DNA of 64,000 nt from Pseudomonadales bacterium (GTDB taxonomy: Bacteria > Pseudomonadota > Gammaproteobacteria > Pseudomonadales > Halieaceae): the NCBI GenBank assembly GCA_024234855.1, contig JACKNN010000006.1, positions 189,984 to 253,983 on the forward strand. The letters are read 5' to 3'. Made by a program: the position numbers and the translations under genes. Positions within the stretch are counted from its first letter, which is position 1. Every line of letters begins with the position of its first letter. This document shows positions 25,145 to 34,710 of this stretch, in pieces. The notes beneath the pieces were generated by a model that had not been told where the DNA came from, searched no databases, and was given only the letters and a program-made list of their open reading frames with translations.

Positions 25145-25567
25145 ATGTACTTCAGCAAGGGGAAACCCATCTTTGCCGCCCTGGCCCTCGCGGTTATCTC
25201 CGCCTGTTCATCTTCGCCCGACAGGTCGGTGGAAACTATCGAAAGCCGCTTGTCCGCTGCTGGTTTCGTCATCAAGCTGGCCGATACCCCCGAGAAGCTA
25301 ACGCACCTTGAAAGCATGGCCCAGCGCAGGCTTTTCCCCATAAATCGCGATGGCGGCATGGTATTTGTGTACGCCGACAGCCAGGGCTGCAAGTGTATTT
25401 ATGTCGGATCCGGGGCCAACTACCAGCAATACCAGCGCCTTGCCATACAACAGAATATCGTGGACGAGCAGCAGGCCACCGCCGAGGACATCAAGATGGC
25501 GGCGCAGACCAATGCGGAGGCGAACTGGGATGTCTGGGGCTTGTGGCCGCGACCGGTCATTTACTGA
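25145..25567 (+). CDS. Small putative lipoprotein
   Basis: This 140-aa protein has a signal with lipobox AVISAC (Cys22) followed by a Ser-rich linker. The mature domain contains YADSQGCKCIYVGSGANYQQ, a CxC motif in a small alpha/beta domain, and a Trp-rich C-terminus (NWDVWGLWPRPVIY). I do not recognise a named family. The start is the ATG at 25145; the frame is open from 25076, overlapping the previous gene's end, but homologous-looking sequence starts with the signal peptide. It is the last gene before the FNR/ANR-like box of the Rnf operon. Confidence 0.65.
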   Translation: MYFSKGKPIFAALALAVISACSSSPDRSVETIESRLSAAGFVIKLADTPEKLTHLESMAQRRLFPINRDGGMVFVYADSQGCKCIYVGSGANYQQYQRLAIQQNIVDEQQATAEDIKMAAQTNAEANWDVWGLWPRPVIY

Positions 25568-25648
25568 TAATTTCATTAGCCCCGGCTGTTCCAGGGCGCC
25601 GGTCAGCCCACTGGCGCATCCTGCCCCGGCCGGTCAGCCCGGCTAAAA

Positions 25649-25662
25649 TTGAGCCTGATCAA
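25649..25662 (+). promoter_or_regulatory. FNR/ANR-like box upstream of the rnf operon
   Basis: TTGAGCCTGATCAA matches TTGAT-N4-ATCAA at 9 of 10 positions and lies in the intergenic region 126 bases before the rnfB ATG. No well-spaced -10 hexamer stands out, so the promoter class is unclear. A second such box precedes the pyrophosphatase pair at 13184, so the two operons may share oxygen-responsive control. This is prediction from sequence. Confidence 0.45.
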
Positions 25663-25787
25663 GTGAATCCCTTGTAGCCTTACTTTGTCCGGTTTGTGAT
25701 TTGACTCTCCCCCGGGCAAGGCCTAGATTTTTCCAGGTAGGGTTTATACCCGGCTTCCGGAAAAGCAATTGCTGGACTGTTTCTGAC

Positions 25788-26654
25788 ATGGTGGTGCTCA
25801 CCGCAGTGGTGGCCATTGGCGCGCTGACGTTTCTGCTCGCCAGCCTGCTGATCCTCGCCAACCGAAAACTCTACGTGGCAGAAGACCTGCGCATCGATGT
25901 GGTGGAGGAGATGTTACCTCACGCCAATTGCGGTGCCTGCGGCTACCCGGGTTGCAGGCCATTTGCCGAGGCGCTGGTGAGCGGGGTGGTGGCGCCGGGC
26001 AAGTGTTCGGTGAGCAACGACCCGGGACGCGAGGCTATCGCCGATTACCTGGGTATTGCGGTGGGAGCGCAGGCCAGGATCGTGGCGCGCCTGGCCTGTG
26101 CCGGTGGCAGCAACGTGGCCCGCAACCGGGCCCGCTACCGTGGCGAGCCCTCCTGTCTCGCGGCTGCCCAGGTGGCGGGCGGCGGCAAGGGTTGCTACTG
26201 GGGCTGCCTCGGATACGGCGACTGCGAGCGGGCCTGCGATTTCGACGCCATCGACATGAACAGCCATGCACTGCCGGTGGTGGACAGCGCCAAATGCACC
26301 GGCTGTGGGGATTGTGTCGATATCTGCCCCAAGGATTTGTTCTCGCTGCATCCCGAGGACCACCGCCTGTGGATAGCCTGCAAAAACCTGGAGCAGGGCG
26401 ATGCCGTGCTGGCCGCCTGTGAAGTCGCCTGCACCGCCTGTGAACGCTGTGTAGTGGATGCGCCCGCTGGCCTGATCAGCATGCGAGACAATCTGCCGGT
26501 GATCGATTACAGCCGCCCACATGGCACCCGGGTGCCGATAGAGCGCTGCCCCACCGGCGCTATCGTGTGGATAGATGACGAGGCGGGCGCGCTGCGCGGC
26601 GCCGCCAGCAGGAAAATCCTGCGCCAAGGCGCGCTGCCGGAAGCGCCCAGCTGA
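25788..26654 (+). CDS. rnfB: Rnf complex subunit B (ferredoxin-type iron-sulfur protein)
   Basis: This 288-aa subunit receives electrons from ferredoxin for the Rnf ion pump. An N-terminal membrane helix (residues 1-24) anchors it. HANCGACGYPGCRPFAEAL (from about residue 46) binds the first 4Fe-4S cluster with a later Cys in PGKCSV. KCTGCGDCVDICPKDL (from about residue 168) and a final CEVACTACERCVVDAP bind two more. It is longer than the ~190-aa RnfB/RsxB of enterobacteria and resembles the Bacteroides/clostridial form. ATG 25788 starts directly at the membrane helix; the longer frame adds 29 unrelated residues. It is the first gene of an operon interrupted by the giant oxidoreductase. Confidence 0.92.
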   Translation: MVVLTAVVAIGALTFLLASLLILANRKLYVAEDLRIDVVEEMLPHANCGACGYPGCRPFAEALVSGVVAPGKCSVSNDPGREAIADYLGIAVGAQARIVARLACAGGSNVARNRARYRGEPSCLAAAQVAGGGKGCYWGCLGYGDCERACDFDAIDMNSHALPVVDSAKCTGCGDCVDICPKDLFSLHPEDHRLWIACKNLEQGDAVLAACEVACTACERCVVDAPAGLISMRDNLPVIDYSRPHGTRVPIERCPTGAIVWIDDEAGALRGAASRKILRQGALPEAPS

Positions 26655-26705
26655 CGGCTATCGCGTTCAGTGACCAGCGCAACATAACAGGAAGAGGAAA
26701 CAGGC

Positions 26706-29700
26706 ATGAGCAAGCAAGACACCGCATTCAGGTACCCGGGCCAGCGCGCGGCGATGGACGGCAATACCGCGGTCATCATGTGCGAACGGGAGTCCAGCGA
26801 TGCCGCGGGGGCCTACCCCATAACCCCGTCCACCCAGATGGGCGAATACTGGGCCGAGGCGGCGGCGCAGGGACATCTCAACGTCTCGGGCCGCCCGCTG
26901 ATCTTCATCGAGCCGGAGGGAGAGCACGCCGCCGCTGCCGTCACCGCGGGTCTTGCCATGACCGGGCTGCGCGCCGCCAATTTTTCTTCCGGCCAGGGTA
27001 TCGCCTATATGCACGAGTCGCTCTACGCGGCGGTGGGCAAGCGCCTGACCTATGTGTTGAACATCGGTGCCCGCGCCATGACCAAGGCCACCCTGAACGT
27101 GCACGCGGGCCACGACGACTACCACTGCGTCGACGACACCGGTTTCTTCCAGCTGTTTGCCGCCAATGCCCAGCAGGCAGCGGACCTCAATATCATCGCC
27201 CACCGCATCGCCGAGCTGGCGCTGACGCCGGGTATCGTCGCCCAGGACGGCTTCCTGACCACGCACCTGATCGAGTCACTGCAGGTGCCCGAGCGGGAGA
27301 TGATCGCCGAATACCTGGGTCGACCGGACGACATCATCGCCACGCCCACCCCGGCCCAGCGCATGATTTTTGGGGATATGCGTCGGCGTATCCCCGAGCT
27401 GTGGAATGTGGACAACCCGTTGATGTCGGGCCTGGTGCAGAACCAGGATTCCTACATGCAGAGTGTGGCGGCCCAGCGGCCGTTCTTCTTCGACCATATC
27501 GGCGAACTGGCGGAACAGGCGTTCTATGAATTTCACCAGTTGACCGGTCGCCAGTACGGGCCGGTGGCCACCTACCTGGTGGAGGATGCCGATTACCTGA
27601 TCGTCGGCCAGGGCAGCCTGGTTCCCAGCGCCGAGGTGGTGGCGGATTACCTGCGCCAGACCCGTGGCCTGAAGGTGGGTGTGGTCAACCTGACCATGTT
27701 CCGGCCCTTTCCCGGGGCGGAGCTCAGCCGGGTACTCAAGGGCCGCAAGGGCGTCGTGGTGCTGGAGCGGCTGGACCAGCCACTGGCGGCAGACCTGCCG
27801 CTGATGCGCGAGATCCGCGCTACCCTGGGCAAGGCCATGGAGAACGGCCGGGACAAACACGAAACCCCCTACCCGCTGCTTGAGACCTACAGCGCCCTCA
27901 CCGACGCCCCGCCGTTATACTCCGGCTCCTTTGGCCTGGGCAGCCGCGACCTGCAGCCCGAGGGCCTGATCGGTGCCATCGAAAACATGTTGCCGGGCGG
28001 CAGCCGCAAGAAGCAGTTCTACCTCTCCATCGATTTTTTGCGCGACGACCCCCTCACCCCCAAGCAGGAAATCCACCAGGACACGATTGAGAGCGGTTAT
28101 CCCGGCGTGCGGGCACTGGCGCTGCACGGCAGCGAGAATCCCAACCTGATGCCAGAGGGCAGCGTCACCGTGCGCTTTCACTCCATCGGCGGCTGGGGCG
28201 CGATCACCACCGGCAAGAACCTGGCCATGACCCTGTTTGACCTGCTGGGTTACCACATCAAGGCCAATCCCAAATACGGCTCCGAGAAAAAGGGCCAGCC
28301 GACGACCTACTACCTGTCGGCGGCGCCGGAACCCATTCGCATCAACTGCGAATACTTTTATGTCGATGTGGTGCTCTCCCCGGACCCCAACGTGTTCCAC
28401 CACACCAATGCCGTCGCCGGATTGAAAGAGGGCGGGGTGTTCATCATCCAGAGCGATCGCGGCTCGCCCGATCAGGTGTGGGCCGATATTCCCGAGCATT
28501 ACCAGCAGATCATTGTCGACAAGCAGATACGCCTGTTCTACCTGGACGCTTTCAATATTGCCCGGGAGGAGGCCACCGATACGGAACTGCAGCTGCGCAT
28601 GCAGGGCATCGCCTTCCAGGGCGCCTTCTTCGCCGCCTCGCCGCTGGCACAGCAGACCGGCCTCGGTGAGGAGAAACTGCTGCAGGCTATTCGCAGCCAG
28701 CTGGAACACAAGTTTGGGACCAAGGGCGCCAGGGTGGTGGAAGACAACGTGCGGGTGGTCAAACGCGGCTTCGACGAGGTGTGCGAGATCACCGACAAGG
28801 AAGTGGGTATACAGGCGGCCCGCCTGATCGATGCCCGGGCCGAGCCAAAGCTGCCGGTCATGGTCAGGCGCCTGCCCGAAAGTGCCGCGCCGAGCGCGGA
28901 CATCCACCGCTTCTGGGAGCAGACCGGGAATTTCTACGCCCGGGGTATGGGCAACGACAATCTCACCGACCCCTTCATCGGCCTGGGCGTGATGCCGGCA
29001 TCGACCTCGCTGTTCCGCGATATGACCGGTATCCGCTTCGAACACCCCCAGTGGATTGCGGAGAACTGTACCGCCTGCGGCAACTGCTACACGGTATGCC
29101 CGGACACGGCGATTCCCGGCCTGGTGAACGAGGTGGGCCAGGTGCTCGATACGGTGGTTTCCCGGGTGCGGAAAAACGGTAAGGACGTGCACCACCTGCC
29201 GCGGGCCGTGCGTCAGCTCGAGCGCAGCTTGCGCGGCCTGCTGGGCCAGGCGGCCGAGAGTGACCCGGTGGGGCCACTGTTGCAGGAGGCTATCACCGCC
29301 ACCGTCAACAACGCCGACCTGGCAGAGAGTGAGCGCGCTGAACTCAAGCGTGAATTCGAGTGGTTCAACGAGGAACTCGACGGTTTCCAGTTTGCCCTCA
29401 GCAGACCCTATTACACCCTGCCGGAAAAGAAGGCGGCCGGCAGCGGCGGCCTGCTCAGCATCACCGTCAACCCTTACACCTGCAAGGGCTGCATGGAGTG
29501 CGTGGCGGTGTGTGACGACGCGGCGCTGATACCGGTGCGCCAGACCGGCGACTCGGTACAGCAACTGCGCGAGCAGTGGAATTTCTGGCTGGATTTGCCC
29601 ACCACGCCACAGAAATACATTCGGGTCGACGACCTGGAGCAGGGCATAGGCGCGCTGGAGACCATCCTGCTGGACAAGGAGGCCTACTCAGGCTTTGCCA

Positions 29701-31664
29701 GCGGCGACGGCGCCTGCCTGGGCTGCTCGGAAAAAACCGTCATGCACCTGTTCGTCGCCACCAATGACGCCCTGATGCAGCCGCGGGTAAAGGCGCAGCT
29801 CGCCAGGCTCGATGACCTGATCGGCCGGCTGGAGCGCCATATCCAGCTGCAGCTGGTGCAGGAGGTCAACGTCAGCGACACCACCGCGTTGGCGAAAATT
29901 CTCAGCCGCAACGGCGATCACGACCTGACCCTGTCGGATATCGCCAGGCAGATGGAGGATATGCAGGGCAGCCAGCCTATCGATCCCGCCTGGCTGAAGC
30001 GGGTGACAGGACTGCTGTCCCGGCTGAAGGATTTGAAGTGGCGCTACCTGGAGGGCACCGGCGGCCGCGGCCGTTCCAACATGGGTATGCTCAACGCCAC
30101 CGGCTGTACCTCGGTGTGGGGCAGCACCTACCCGTTCAATCCCTATCCCTTTCCCTGGTCGAACCACCTGTTCCAGGACAGCACTTCCCTCGCCATGGGG
30201 GTGTTCGAGGGCCACATGGCGAAAATGGCCGAGGGCTTCAAGGCGATCCGCTCGGCGGAACTGGAATTGTCCGGTCAGTACCGCGAGGCCGAGCACGAGG
30301 CGTTCTTTACCTACTTCACCTGGGAGCAATTCACCGACGAGGAGTTCCTGCTGTGCCCGCCGGTGGTGGCGGTGGGCGGTGACGGTGCGATGTACGATAT
30401 CGGCTTCCAGAACCTGTCCCGGCTGATGATGTCGGGCAAGCCGATAAAAGTGCTGGTGGTGGACACCCAGGTGTATTCCAATACCGGCGGCCAGGCCTGT
30501 ACTTCCGGCTTTATCGGCCAGGTGTCGGACATGGCGCAGTTCGGTAAGGTACAAAAGGGCAAGCGGGAAGTGCGCAAGGAGATCGGCCTGATCGCCATGG
30601 CGCACCGCACCACCTACGTATTGCAGAGCACCATCGCCCACGCCAACCATATGATAGAGGGCTTTATCCAGGGCCTGATGGCGCCGCGGCCAGCGCTGTT
30701 CAATCTGTATACTTCCTGCCAGCCGGAGCACGGTATCGGCGACGACATGGGTCACCACCAGGCGAAGCTGGCGGTGGAGTCCCGCGCGTACCCCCTGTTC
30801 CGCTACAACCCGGACAAAGGCAAAACGCCCGCGGAATGTTTCGACCTGGAGGGCAACCCGGCCATGTTCGAGGACTGGCCCAGCTACAGCCTCGGCTACC
30901 TGGATGGCAGCCGCGAGAAGACCATGGACCTGCCCATGACCTTTGCCGACTTCGCCATGACGGAGGCGCGCTTTCGCAAGCATTTTCGCATGGCGCCGCC
31001 GGATACCTGGCACGATGACATGGTGCCGCTGGCCCAGTTCATGCAGCTGGATGCCGCTGGTCGCGAGGGCAAGTATCCCTTCATCTGGACACTGGACAAG
31101 CGCCAGCACCTGAGCCGCCTGCTGGTGGACGAGACCATGGTCAAATCCAGCGAGGAGCGCCGGGACTTCTGGGTGATGCTCAAGGCCATTGCCGGGGTGA
31201 AACCGAAAGCGCCGGACACCGCGGCTGGCCTGGAGGAAAAAACCCGGCGGGACGTAGTGCGCAGAATCGCCAGCGGCCTGCTGCGCCTGGCGGAGGGCGG
31301 TGGGGAGTTGCCCGCCGACCTGCTCGATGGTGACGATGACGTCATTGCGAGCAGTAACGCATCCGGCGCGGCGGCAATGGCAGCCCGGCCTGGCGCGGGG
31401 GTCCCCGCCGGCGATTATATGGCGCCCTGGCTCGATACCGACGAGTGCACCGCCTGCGATGAGTGCACGAACCTCAATTCTGCGATGTTTGCCTATAACG
31501 AGGCGAAGAAAGCCTATATCAAGGATCCGCTTGCCGGACCCTACAGGGACCTGGTGAAGGCGGCGGAAAAGTGCACGGCCCAGGTTATCCACCCGGGTCT
31601 GCCGGCGGATCGCAGCGAGGCGGATATCGACAAGTGGATCGCGCGGGGTGCCAAGTACAACTGA
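26706..31664 (+). CDS. Giant pyruvate:ferredoxin (2-oxoacid) oxidoreductase, all domains fused
   Basis: This 1652-aa cytoplasmic enzyme should oxidise pyruvate or a related 2-oxoacid with CoA and reduce ferredoxin. Domains in order: pyrimidine-binding domain with AYPITPSTQMGEYWAEAAA (residue ~35), domain II, gamma domain (~500-690, GGWGAITTGKNLA), two 4Fe-4S motifs (CTACGNCYTVCP near 785; CKGCMECVAVC near 925), TPP domain (CLGCSEKT near 1004, GGDGAMYDIG near 1224, SNTGGQACTS near 1257) and a C-terminal Cys motif (CTACDECT near 1579, with KCTAQVIHPG). Usual NifJ-type enzymes are ~1200 aa; extra helical sequence lies between the two cluster motifs and early in the TPP domain. GGAAGAGGAAACAGGC precedes the ATG. 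Its stop overlaps rnfC (TGATG). Pyruvate as substrate is likely, not proven. Confidence 0.9.
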   Translation: MSKQDTAFRYPGQRAAMDGNTAVIMCERESSDAAGAYPITPSTQMGEYWAEAAAQGHLNVSGRPLIFIEPEGEHAAAAVTAGLAMTGLRAANFSSGQGIAYMHESLYAAVGKRLTYVLNIGARAMTKATLNVHAGHDDYHCVDDTGFFQLFAANAQQAADLNIIAHRIAELALTPGIVAQDGFLTTHLIESLQVPEREMIAEYLGRPDDIIATPTPAQRMIFGDMRRRIPELWNVDNPLMSGLVQNQDSYMQSVAAQRPFFFDHIGELAEQAFYEFHQLTGRQYGPVATYLVEDADYLIVGQGSLVPSAEVVADYLRQTRGLKVGVVNLTMFRPFPGAELSRVLKGRKGVVVLERLDQPLAADLPLMREIRATLGKAMENGRDKHETPYPLLETYSALTDAPPLYSGSFGLGSRDLQPEGLIGAIENMLPGGSRKKQFYLSIDFLRDDPLTPKQEIHQDTIESGYPGVRALALHGSENPNLMPEGSVTVRFHSIGGWGAITTGKNLAMTLFDLLGYHIKANPKYGSEKKGQPTTYYLSAAPEPIRINCEYFYVDVVLSPDPNVFHHTNAVAGLKEGGVFIIQSDRGSPDQVWADIPEHYQQIIVDKQIRLFYLDAFNIAREEATDTELQLRMQGIAFQGAFFAASPLAQQTGLGEEKLLQAIRSQLEHKFGTKGARVVEDNVRVVKRGFDEVCEITDKEVGIQAARLIDARAEPKLPVMVRRLPESAAPSADIHRFWEQTGNFYARGMGNDNLTDPFIGLGVMPASTSLFRDMTGIRFEHPQWIAENCTACGNCYTVCPDTAIPGLVNEVGQVLDTVVSRVRKNGKDVHHLPRAVRQLERSLRGLLGQAAESDPVGPLLQEAITATVNNADLAESERAELKREFEWFNEELDGFQFALSRPYYTLPEKKAAGSGGLLSITVNPYTCKGCMECVAVCDDAALIPVRQTGDSVQQLREQWNFWLDLPTTPQKYIRVDDLEQGIGALETILLDKEAYSGFASGDGACLGCSEKTVMHLFVATNDALMQPRVKAQLARLDDLIGRLERHIQLQLVQEVNVSDTTALAKILSRNGDHDLTLSDIARQMEDMQGSQPIDPAWLKRVTGLLSRLKDLKWRYLEGTGGRGRSNMGMLNATGCTSVWGSTYPFNPYPFPWSNHLFQDSTSLAMGVFEGHMAKMAEGFKAIRSAELELSGQYREAEHEAFFTYFTWEQFTDEEFLLCPPVVAVGGDGAMYDIGFQNLSRLMMSGKPIKVLVVDTQVYSNTGGQACTSGFIGQVSDMAQFGKVQKGKREVRKEIGLIAMAHRTTYVLQSTIAHANHMIEGFIQGLMAPRPALFNLYTSCQPEHGIGDDMGHHQAKLAVESRAYPLFRYNPDKGKTPAECFDLEGNPAMFEDWPSYSLGYLDGSREKTMDLPMTFADFAMTEARFRKHFRMAPPDTWHDDMVPLAQFMQLDAAGREGKYPFIWTLDKRQHLSRLLVDETMVKSSEERRDFWVMLKAIAGVKPKAPDTAAGLEEKTRRDVVRRIASGLLRLAEGGGELPADLLDGDDDVIASSNASGAAAMAARPGAGVPAGDYMAPWLDTDECTACDECTNLNSAMFAYNEAKKAYIKDPLAGPYRDLVKAAEKCTAQVIHPGLPADRSEADIDKWIARGAKYN

Positions 31665-33001
31665 TGTTCAGCGCCCTCCGCCAGCGTCGCAGCTTCGCCC
31701 ACGGCATCCATCCGCCGCAGGCCAAGGACGATACCCGGGACCTGCCGATAAAGCAGTTCCCGTTTGCGCCGGTAATGATCGTGCCGCTGCAGCAGCACAT
31801 CGGCAAGCCGGCGGTGGCGGTGGTGCGCGAGGGCCAGGAGGTTGAGCGGGGAGAGCTGATCGCCGAGCCGGACGGGTTTATGTCGGTGGCGATGCATGCG
31901 CCGGCCTCGGGCCTGATCCAGCGCCTGGCGCTGGCGCCCGCGATCAATGGCAGGATGGCGCCGGCGATTTACCTAAAGCCCTTCCCGGGCTCCAGCCAGG
32001 AAGTCAGCGACGGCGCGCCCTGCGACCTGGCGAGCGCCTCCGCCGAGGAGATCCTGCTGGCCATACAGCGGGCGGGCATTGTCGGCCTGGGCGGCGCCGC
32101 CTTTCCCACCCATGTCAAACTCAAGGTACCCGTCGACAAGCACATCGACACCCTTATTATCAACGGCGTGGAGTGCGAACCCTATCTCACCACTGATCAC
32201 CGGGTGATGCTGGAGCAGCAGCCTGACATTTTCACCGGCATCCGCTACCTGTTGAAGGTAACCGGTGCCGGGCGCGCGATTATCGGGGTCGAGGCCAACA
32301 AGCTCGATGTTGCCGCCGCCCTGCGCGCCGCGCTGCCTGCTGACCTGCCGGTGGCGGTGGAGGTGTTGGCGGTCAAGTATCCCCAGGGTGCGGAAAAAAT
32401 GCTGATACGCGCGCTGCTGGGGCGCGAGGTTCCCTCCGGCGGCCTGCCCTCGGATGTCGCCGTGGTAACAGTCAACGTGGCCACCACCGCCGAGATCGGC
32501 CGGTTGCTGCCCCACGGCCGCGGTATCCAGGAGCGGGTGATCACTATTGGCGGTCCGGCGATCAGGAAAAAAGGCAACTACCGAATTCCCATTGGCACGC
32601 CGCTGCGCTTCGCCCTGGAATACGCCGGTATGGAGCCCAACCTCAGCCGGGTGTTCCTGGGCGGGCCGATGATGGGCCAGGCACTGCCCAGCCTGGACAT
32701 ACCGATCACCAAGGGCACCTCCGGCTTTATCGCGTTCACCGAGCGCCAGACGGCGGCACCGGTGGAGTATCCCTGCATCCACTGCGCCTACTGCGTGGAC
32801 GCCTGCCCGCTGTTCCTCAACCCCTCCCAACTGGGCCTGCTGGCCAGGGTGGGGGAGGTCGAGCGCATGGCCGATGAATACAACCTGCTGGACTGCTTTG
32901 AATGTGGCTCCTGCTCCTATGTCTGCCCGGCGCATATTCCCCTGGTGCAGCGCTTTCGCGCCGCCAAGGGGCTCGTCAGGAAGCGGCGGGCCGCGCCATG
33001 A
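31664..33001 (+). CDS. rnfC: Rnf complex subunit C
   Basis: This 445-aa peripheral subunit holds the NADH/FMN-type site and two 4Fe-4S clusters of the Rnf pump. An N-terminal barrel-like domain has HGIHPPQAKDDT and GVECEPYLTTDHRVML (NAD/FMN region). GGAAFPTHVKL belongs to the same fold. The clusters bind CIHCAYCVDACP (near residue 371) and CFECGSCSYVCP (near 411). It lacks the long Ala/Lys-rich C-terminal repeat of gammaproteobacterial RsxC (about 740 aa) and so matches the short form of Bacteroides and clostridia. ATG 31664 overlaps the oxidoreductase stop; its own stop overlaps the rnfD start (ATGA). The longer frame starting at 31571 lies inside the oxidoreductase gene. Confidence 0.93.
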   Translation: MFSALRQRRSFAHGIHPPQAKDDTRDLPIKQFPFAPVMIVPLQQHIGKPAVAVVREGQEVERGELIAEPDGFMSVAMHAPASGLIQRLALAPAINGRMAPAIYLKPFPGSSQEVSDGAPCDLASASAEEILLAIQRAGIVGLGGAAFPTHVKLKVPVDKHIDTLIINGVECEPYLTTDHRVMLEQQPDIFTGIRYLLKVTGAGRAIIGVEANKLDVAAALRAALPADLPVAVEVLAVKYPQGAEKMLIRALLGREVPSGGLPSDVAVVTVNVATTAEIGRLLPHGRGIQERVITIGGPAIRKKGNYRIPIGTPLRFALEYAGMEPNLSRVFLGGPMMGQALPSLDIPITKGTSGFIAFTERQTAAPVEYPCIHCAYCVDACPLFLNPSQLGLLARVGEVERMADEYNLLDCFECGSCSYVCPAHIPLVQRFRAAKGLVRKRRAAP

Positions 33002-34011
33002 GTGAACGCGGGCGCACCCTGGAAATCCACACCTCGCCGCACCTGGCCAGCGGTGCGAGTGTCGATGACATCATGCGCAATGTGGTGCTGGCGCTGCTGC
33101 CAGTGGCGGCGTTCGCGATCTACAGCTTCGGCCTGGCGGCGGCCCTGGTGCTTGCCGTCGCGGTACTGTCCTGTGTCGCCACCGAACATCTGCTGTGCCG
33201 GCTGGTGGCGGCGCCCACCACGTTGCGCGACTGGTCGGTGACCATCACCGGGTTGCTGTACGGACTCACCCTGCCGCCGGCACTGCCCCTGTGGATGGTG
33301 GCCGGCGGCGGAATTATCGGCGTGGCGATGGGCAAATTCCTGTTTGGCGGGCTGGGTTATAACGCCTTCAACCCGGCCCTGGTGGGCCGCGCCTTCCTGC
33401 AGGCCGCGTTCCCCGTGGCGATGACCAGCTGGTCGCCCGCCTTTGCCGCGGACCGTTTTTCCCAGCTGCCAGCGAGCACCCTGACCTTGCCTTTTGCGGC
33501 GCCGGTTTATGACGGTGCCAGCGGGGCGACACCGCTGTCCCTGTTCAAATTCGACGGGCAACTCACCGCAACCCCCGACCTGTTGCTGGGCCTCACCAAC
33601 GGCTCCGCCGGTGAGACCTGCGCCGTGCTGATCATGGCCGGGGGACTCTACCTGGCCGCGCGCAGGATGCTGAACTGGCGTATCCCGGTGGCGGTACTGG
33701 CGAGCGTCGCCCTGTTGGGCTGGGGTTTGCACCAGCTGGCACCCGCGGAGTACCCGCCCCCGGGTTTCATGTTGTGCTCCGGAGGGTTGATGCTGGGGGC
33801 GGTGTACATGGCCACCGACATGGTGGCCTCGCCGATTACCAACGCGGGCTGCGTGGTGTACGGCGCGCTCATCGGCCTACTGGTGACCGTCATCCGGCTC
33901 TGGGGTGGGATGCCCGAGGGCGTGATGTACGCCATCCTGCTGGCCAATGCGGTCTCGCCCCATATCGACGGGCTGGTCCGGCCCCGCGTCTTCGGCACCC
34001 GGAGGGCCTGA
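32998..34011 (+). CDS. rnfD: Rnf complex subunit D
   Basis: This 337-aa membrane subunit has 8-10 hydrophobic helices and carries a covalently bound FMN. The attachment motif SGATPLS is near residue 174, with its Thr as linkage point; YNAFNPALVGRAFL and 'PHIDGLVRPR' are other family features. It starts at ATG 32998, overlapping the rnfC stop, and is followed by rnfG after 3 bases. FMN attachment by an ApbE-type transferase would be required; no apbE gene is in the window. Confidence 0.92.
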   Translation: MSERGRTLEIHTSPHLASGASVDDIMRNVVLALLPVAAFAIYSFGLAAALVLAVAVLSCVATEHLLCRLVAAPTTLRDWSVTITGLLYGLTLPPALPLWMVAGGGIIGVAMGKFLFGGLGYNAFNPALVGRAFLQAAFPVAMTSWSPAFAADRFSQLPASTLTLPFAAPVYDGASGATPLSLFKFDGQLTATPDLLLGLTNGSAGETCAVLIMAGGLYLAARRMLNWRIPVAVLASVALLGWGLHQLAPAEYPPPGFMLCSGGLMLGAVYMATDMVASPITNAGCVVYGALIGLLVTVIRLWGGMPEGVMYAILLANAVSPHIDGLVRPRVFGTRRA

Positions 34012-34014
34012 CCA

Positions 34015-34710
34015 ATGCCTGCCGATCGCAGTCAGTCACCCCCGGCCAGCTGGCCGCTCTACCGGGCGCTGGTGGGGGTGGGCGTGGTCTGCGGTTTGCT
34101 GATTGTATCGGTGTTCGTACTGACCGGGCCGGTGATCGCCCGCAACGAGGCCGCGGCGCTGCAGCAGGCGGTGTTCAGGGTACTGCCGGGGGCGGTGGCA
34201 AAGGCCTCCCTGGCGCTGGGGGAGGACGGACATTTTCGACCGGCAGCAGCCGACGATGCCGCGCACCAGATGGTGCACGCCGGTTACGACGCCAACGGTG
34301 AGCTGGTGGGTGTGGCCATCGAGGCCCAGGGTATGGGTTACCAGGATGTGATTCGCCTGCTCTACGGCTACGCGCCGCAGGCCCAGGCCATCGTCGGCAT
34401 GCAGGTGCTGGCGAGCAAGGAGACGCCGGGACTGGGCGACAAAATAGAGAAGGACCCGGCGTTCAATGCCAATTTTCGCGCGCTGGCTGTCCCCCTGTCG
34501 GCGGACGGCCTGGCGCCGCGGCAACCGATCGAGGCAGTGAAAAGCGGCACCAAAACCCGGCCGTCCCAGATCGATGGCATAACCGGCGCGACCATCTCAT
34601 CCAAGGCGGTGGCGGCCATCCTGCGCCAGAGCAGCACCCGGTGGGTGCCCGTGGTGTATCGCCTGCAAGCTGAACTGGCGCAGCAGGGAGGTCCGGATGC
34701 CGGGCAGTGA
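34015..34710 (+). CDS. rnfG: Rnf complex subunit G
   Basis: This 231-aa protein has one N-terminal membrane helix (residues ~20-42) and a periplasmic FMN-binding domain. GITGATISSKAVAAIL (near residue 189) has the Thr that takes the covalent FMN, with the S(T)GAT pattern shared with RnfD. GMGYQDVIRLLYGY and ETPGLGDKIEKDP are also family features. Its 3-prime end overlaps rnfE by 14 bases. Confidence 0.92.
   Translation: MPADRSQSPPASWPLYRALVGVGVVCGLLIVSVFVLTGPVIARNEAAALQQAVFRVLPGAVAKASLALGEDGHFRPAAADDAAHQMVHAGYDANGELVGVAIEAQGMGYQDVIRLLYGYAPQAQAIVGMQVLASKETPGLGDKIEKDPAFNANFRALAVPLSADGLAPRQPIEAVKSGTKTRPSQIDGITGATISSKAVAAILRQSSTRWVPVVYRLQAELAQQGGPDAGQ

Noticed and set aside
27915..31592. Long minus-strand frames opposite the giant oxidoreductase
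   Set aside because: They lie wholly over a gene with clear domains and show no motifs or ribosome-binding sites of their own.
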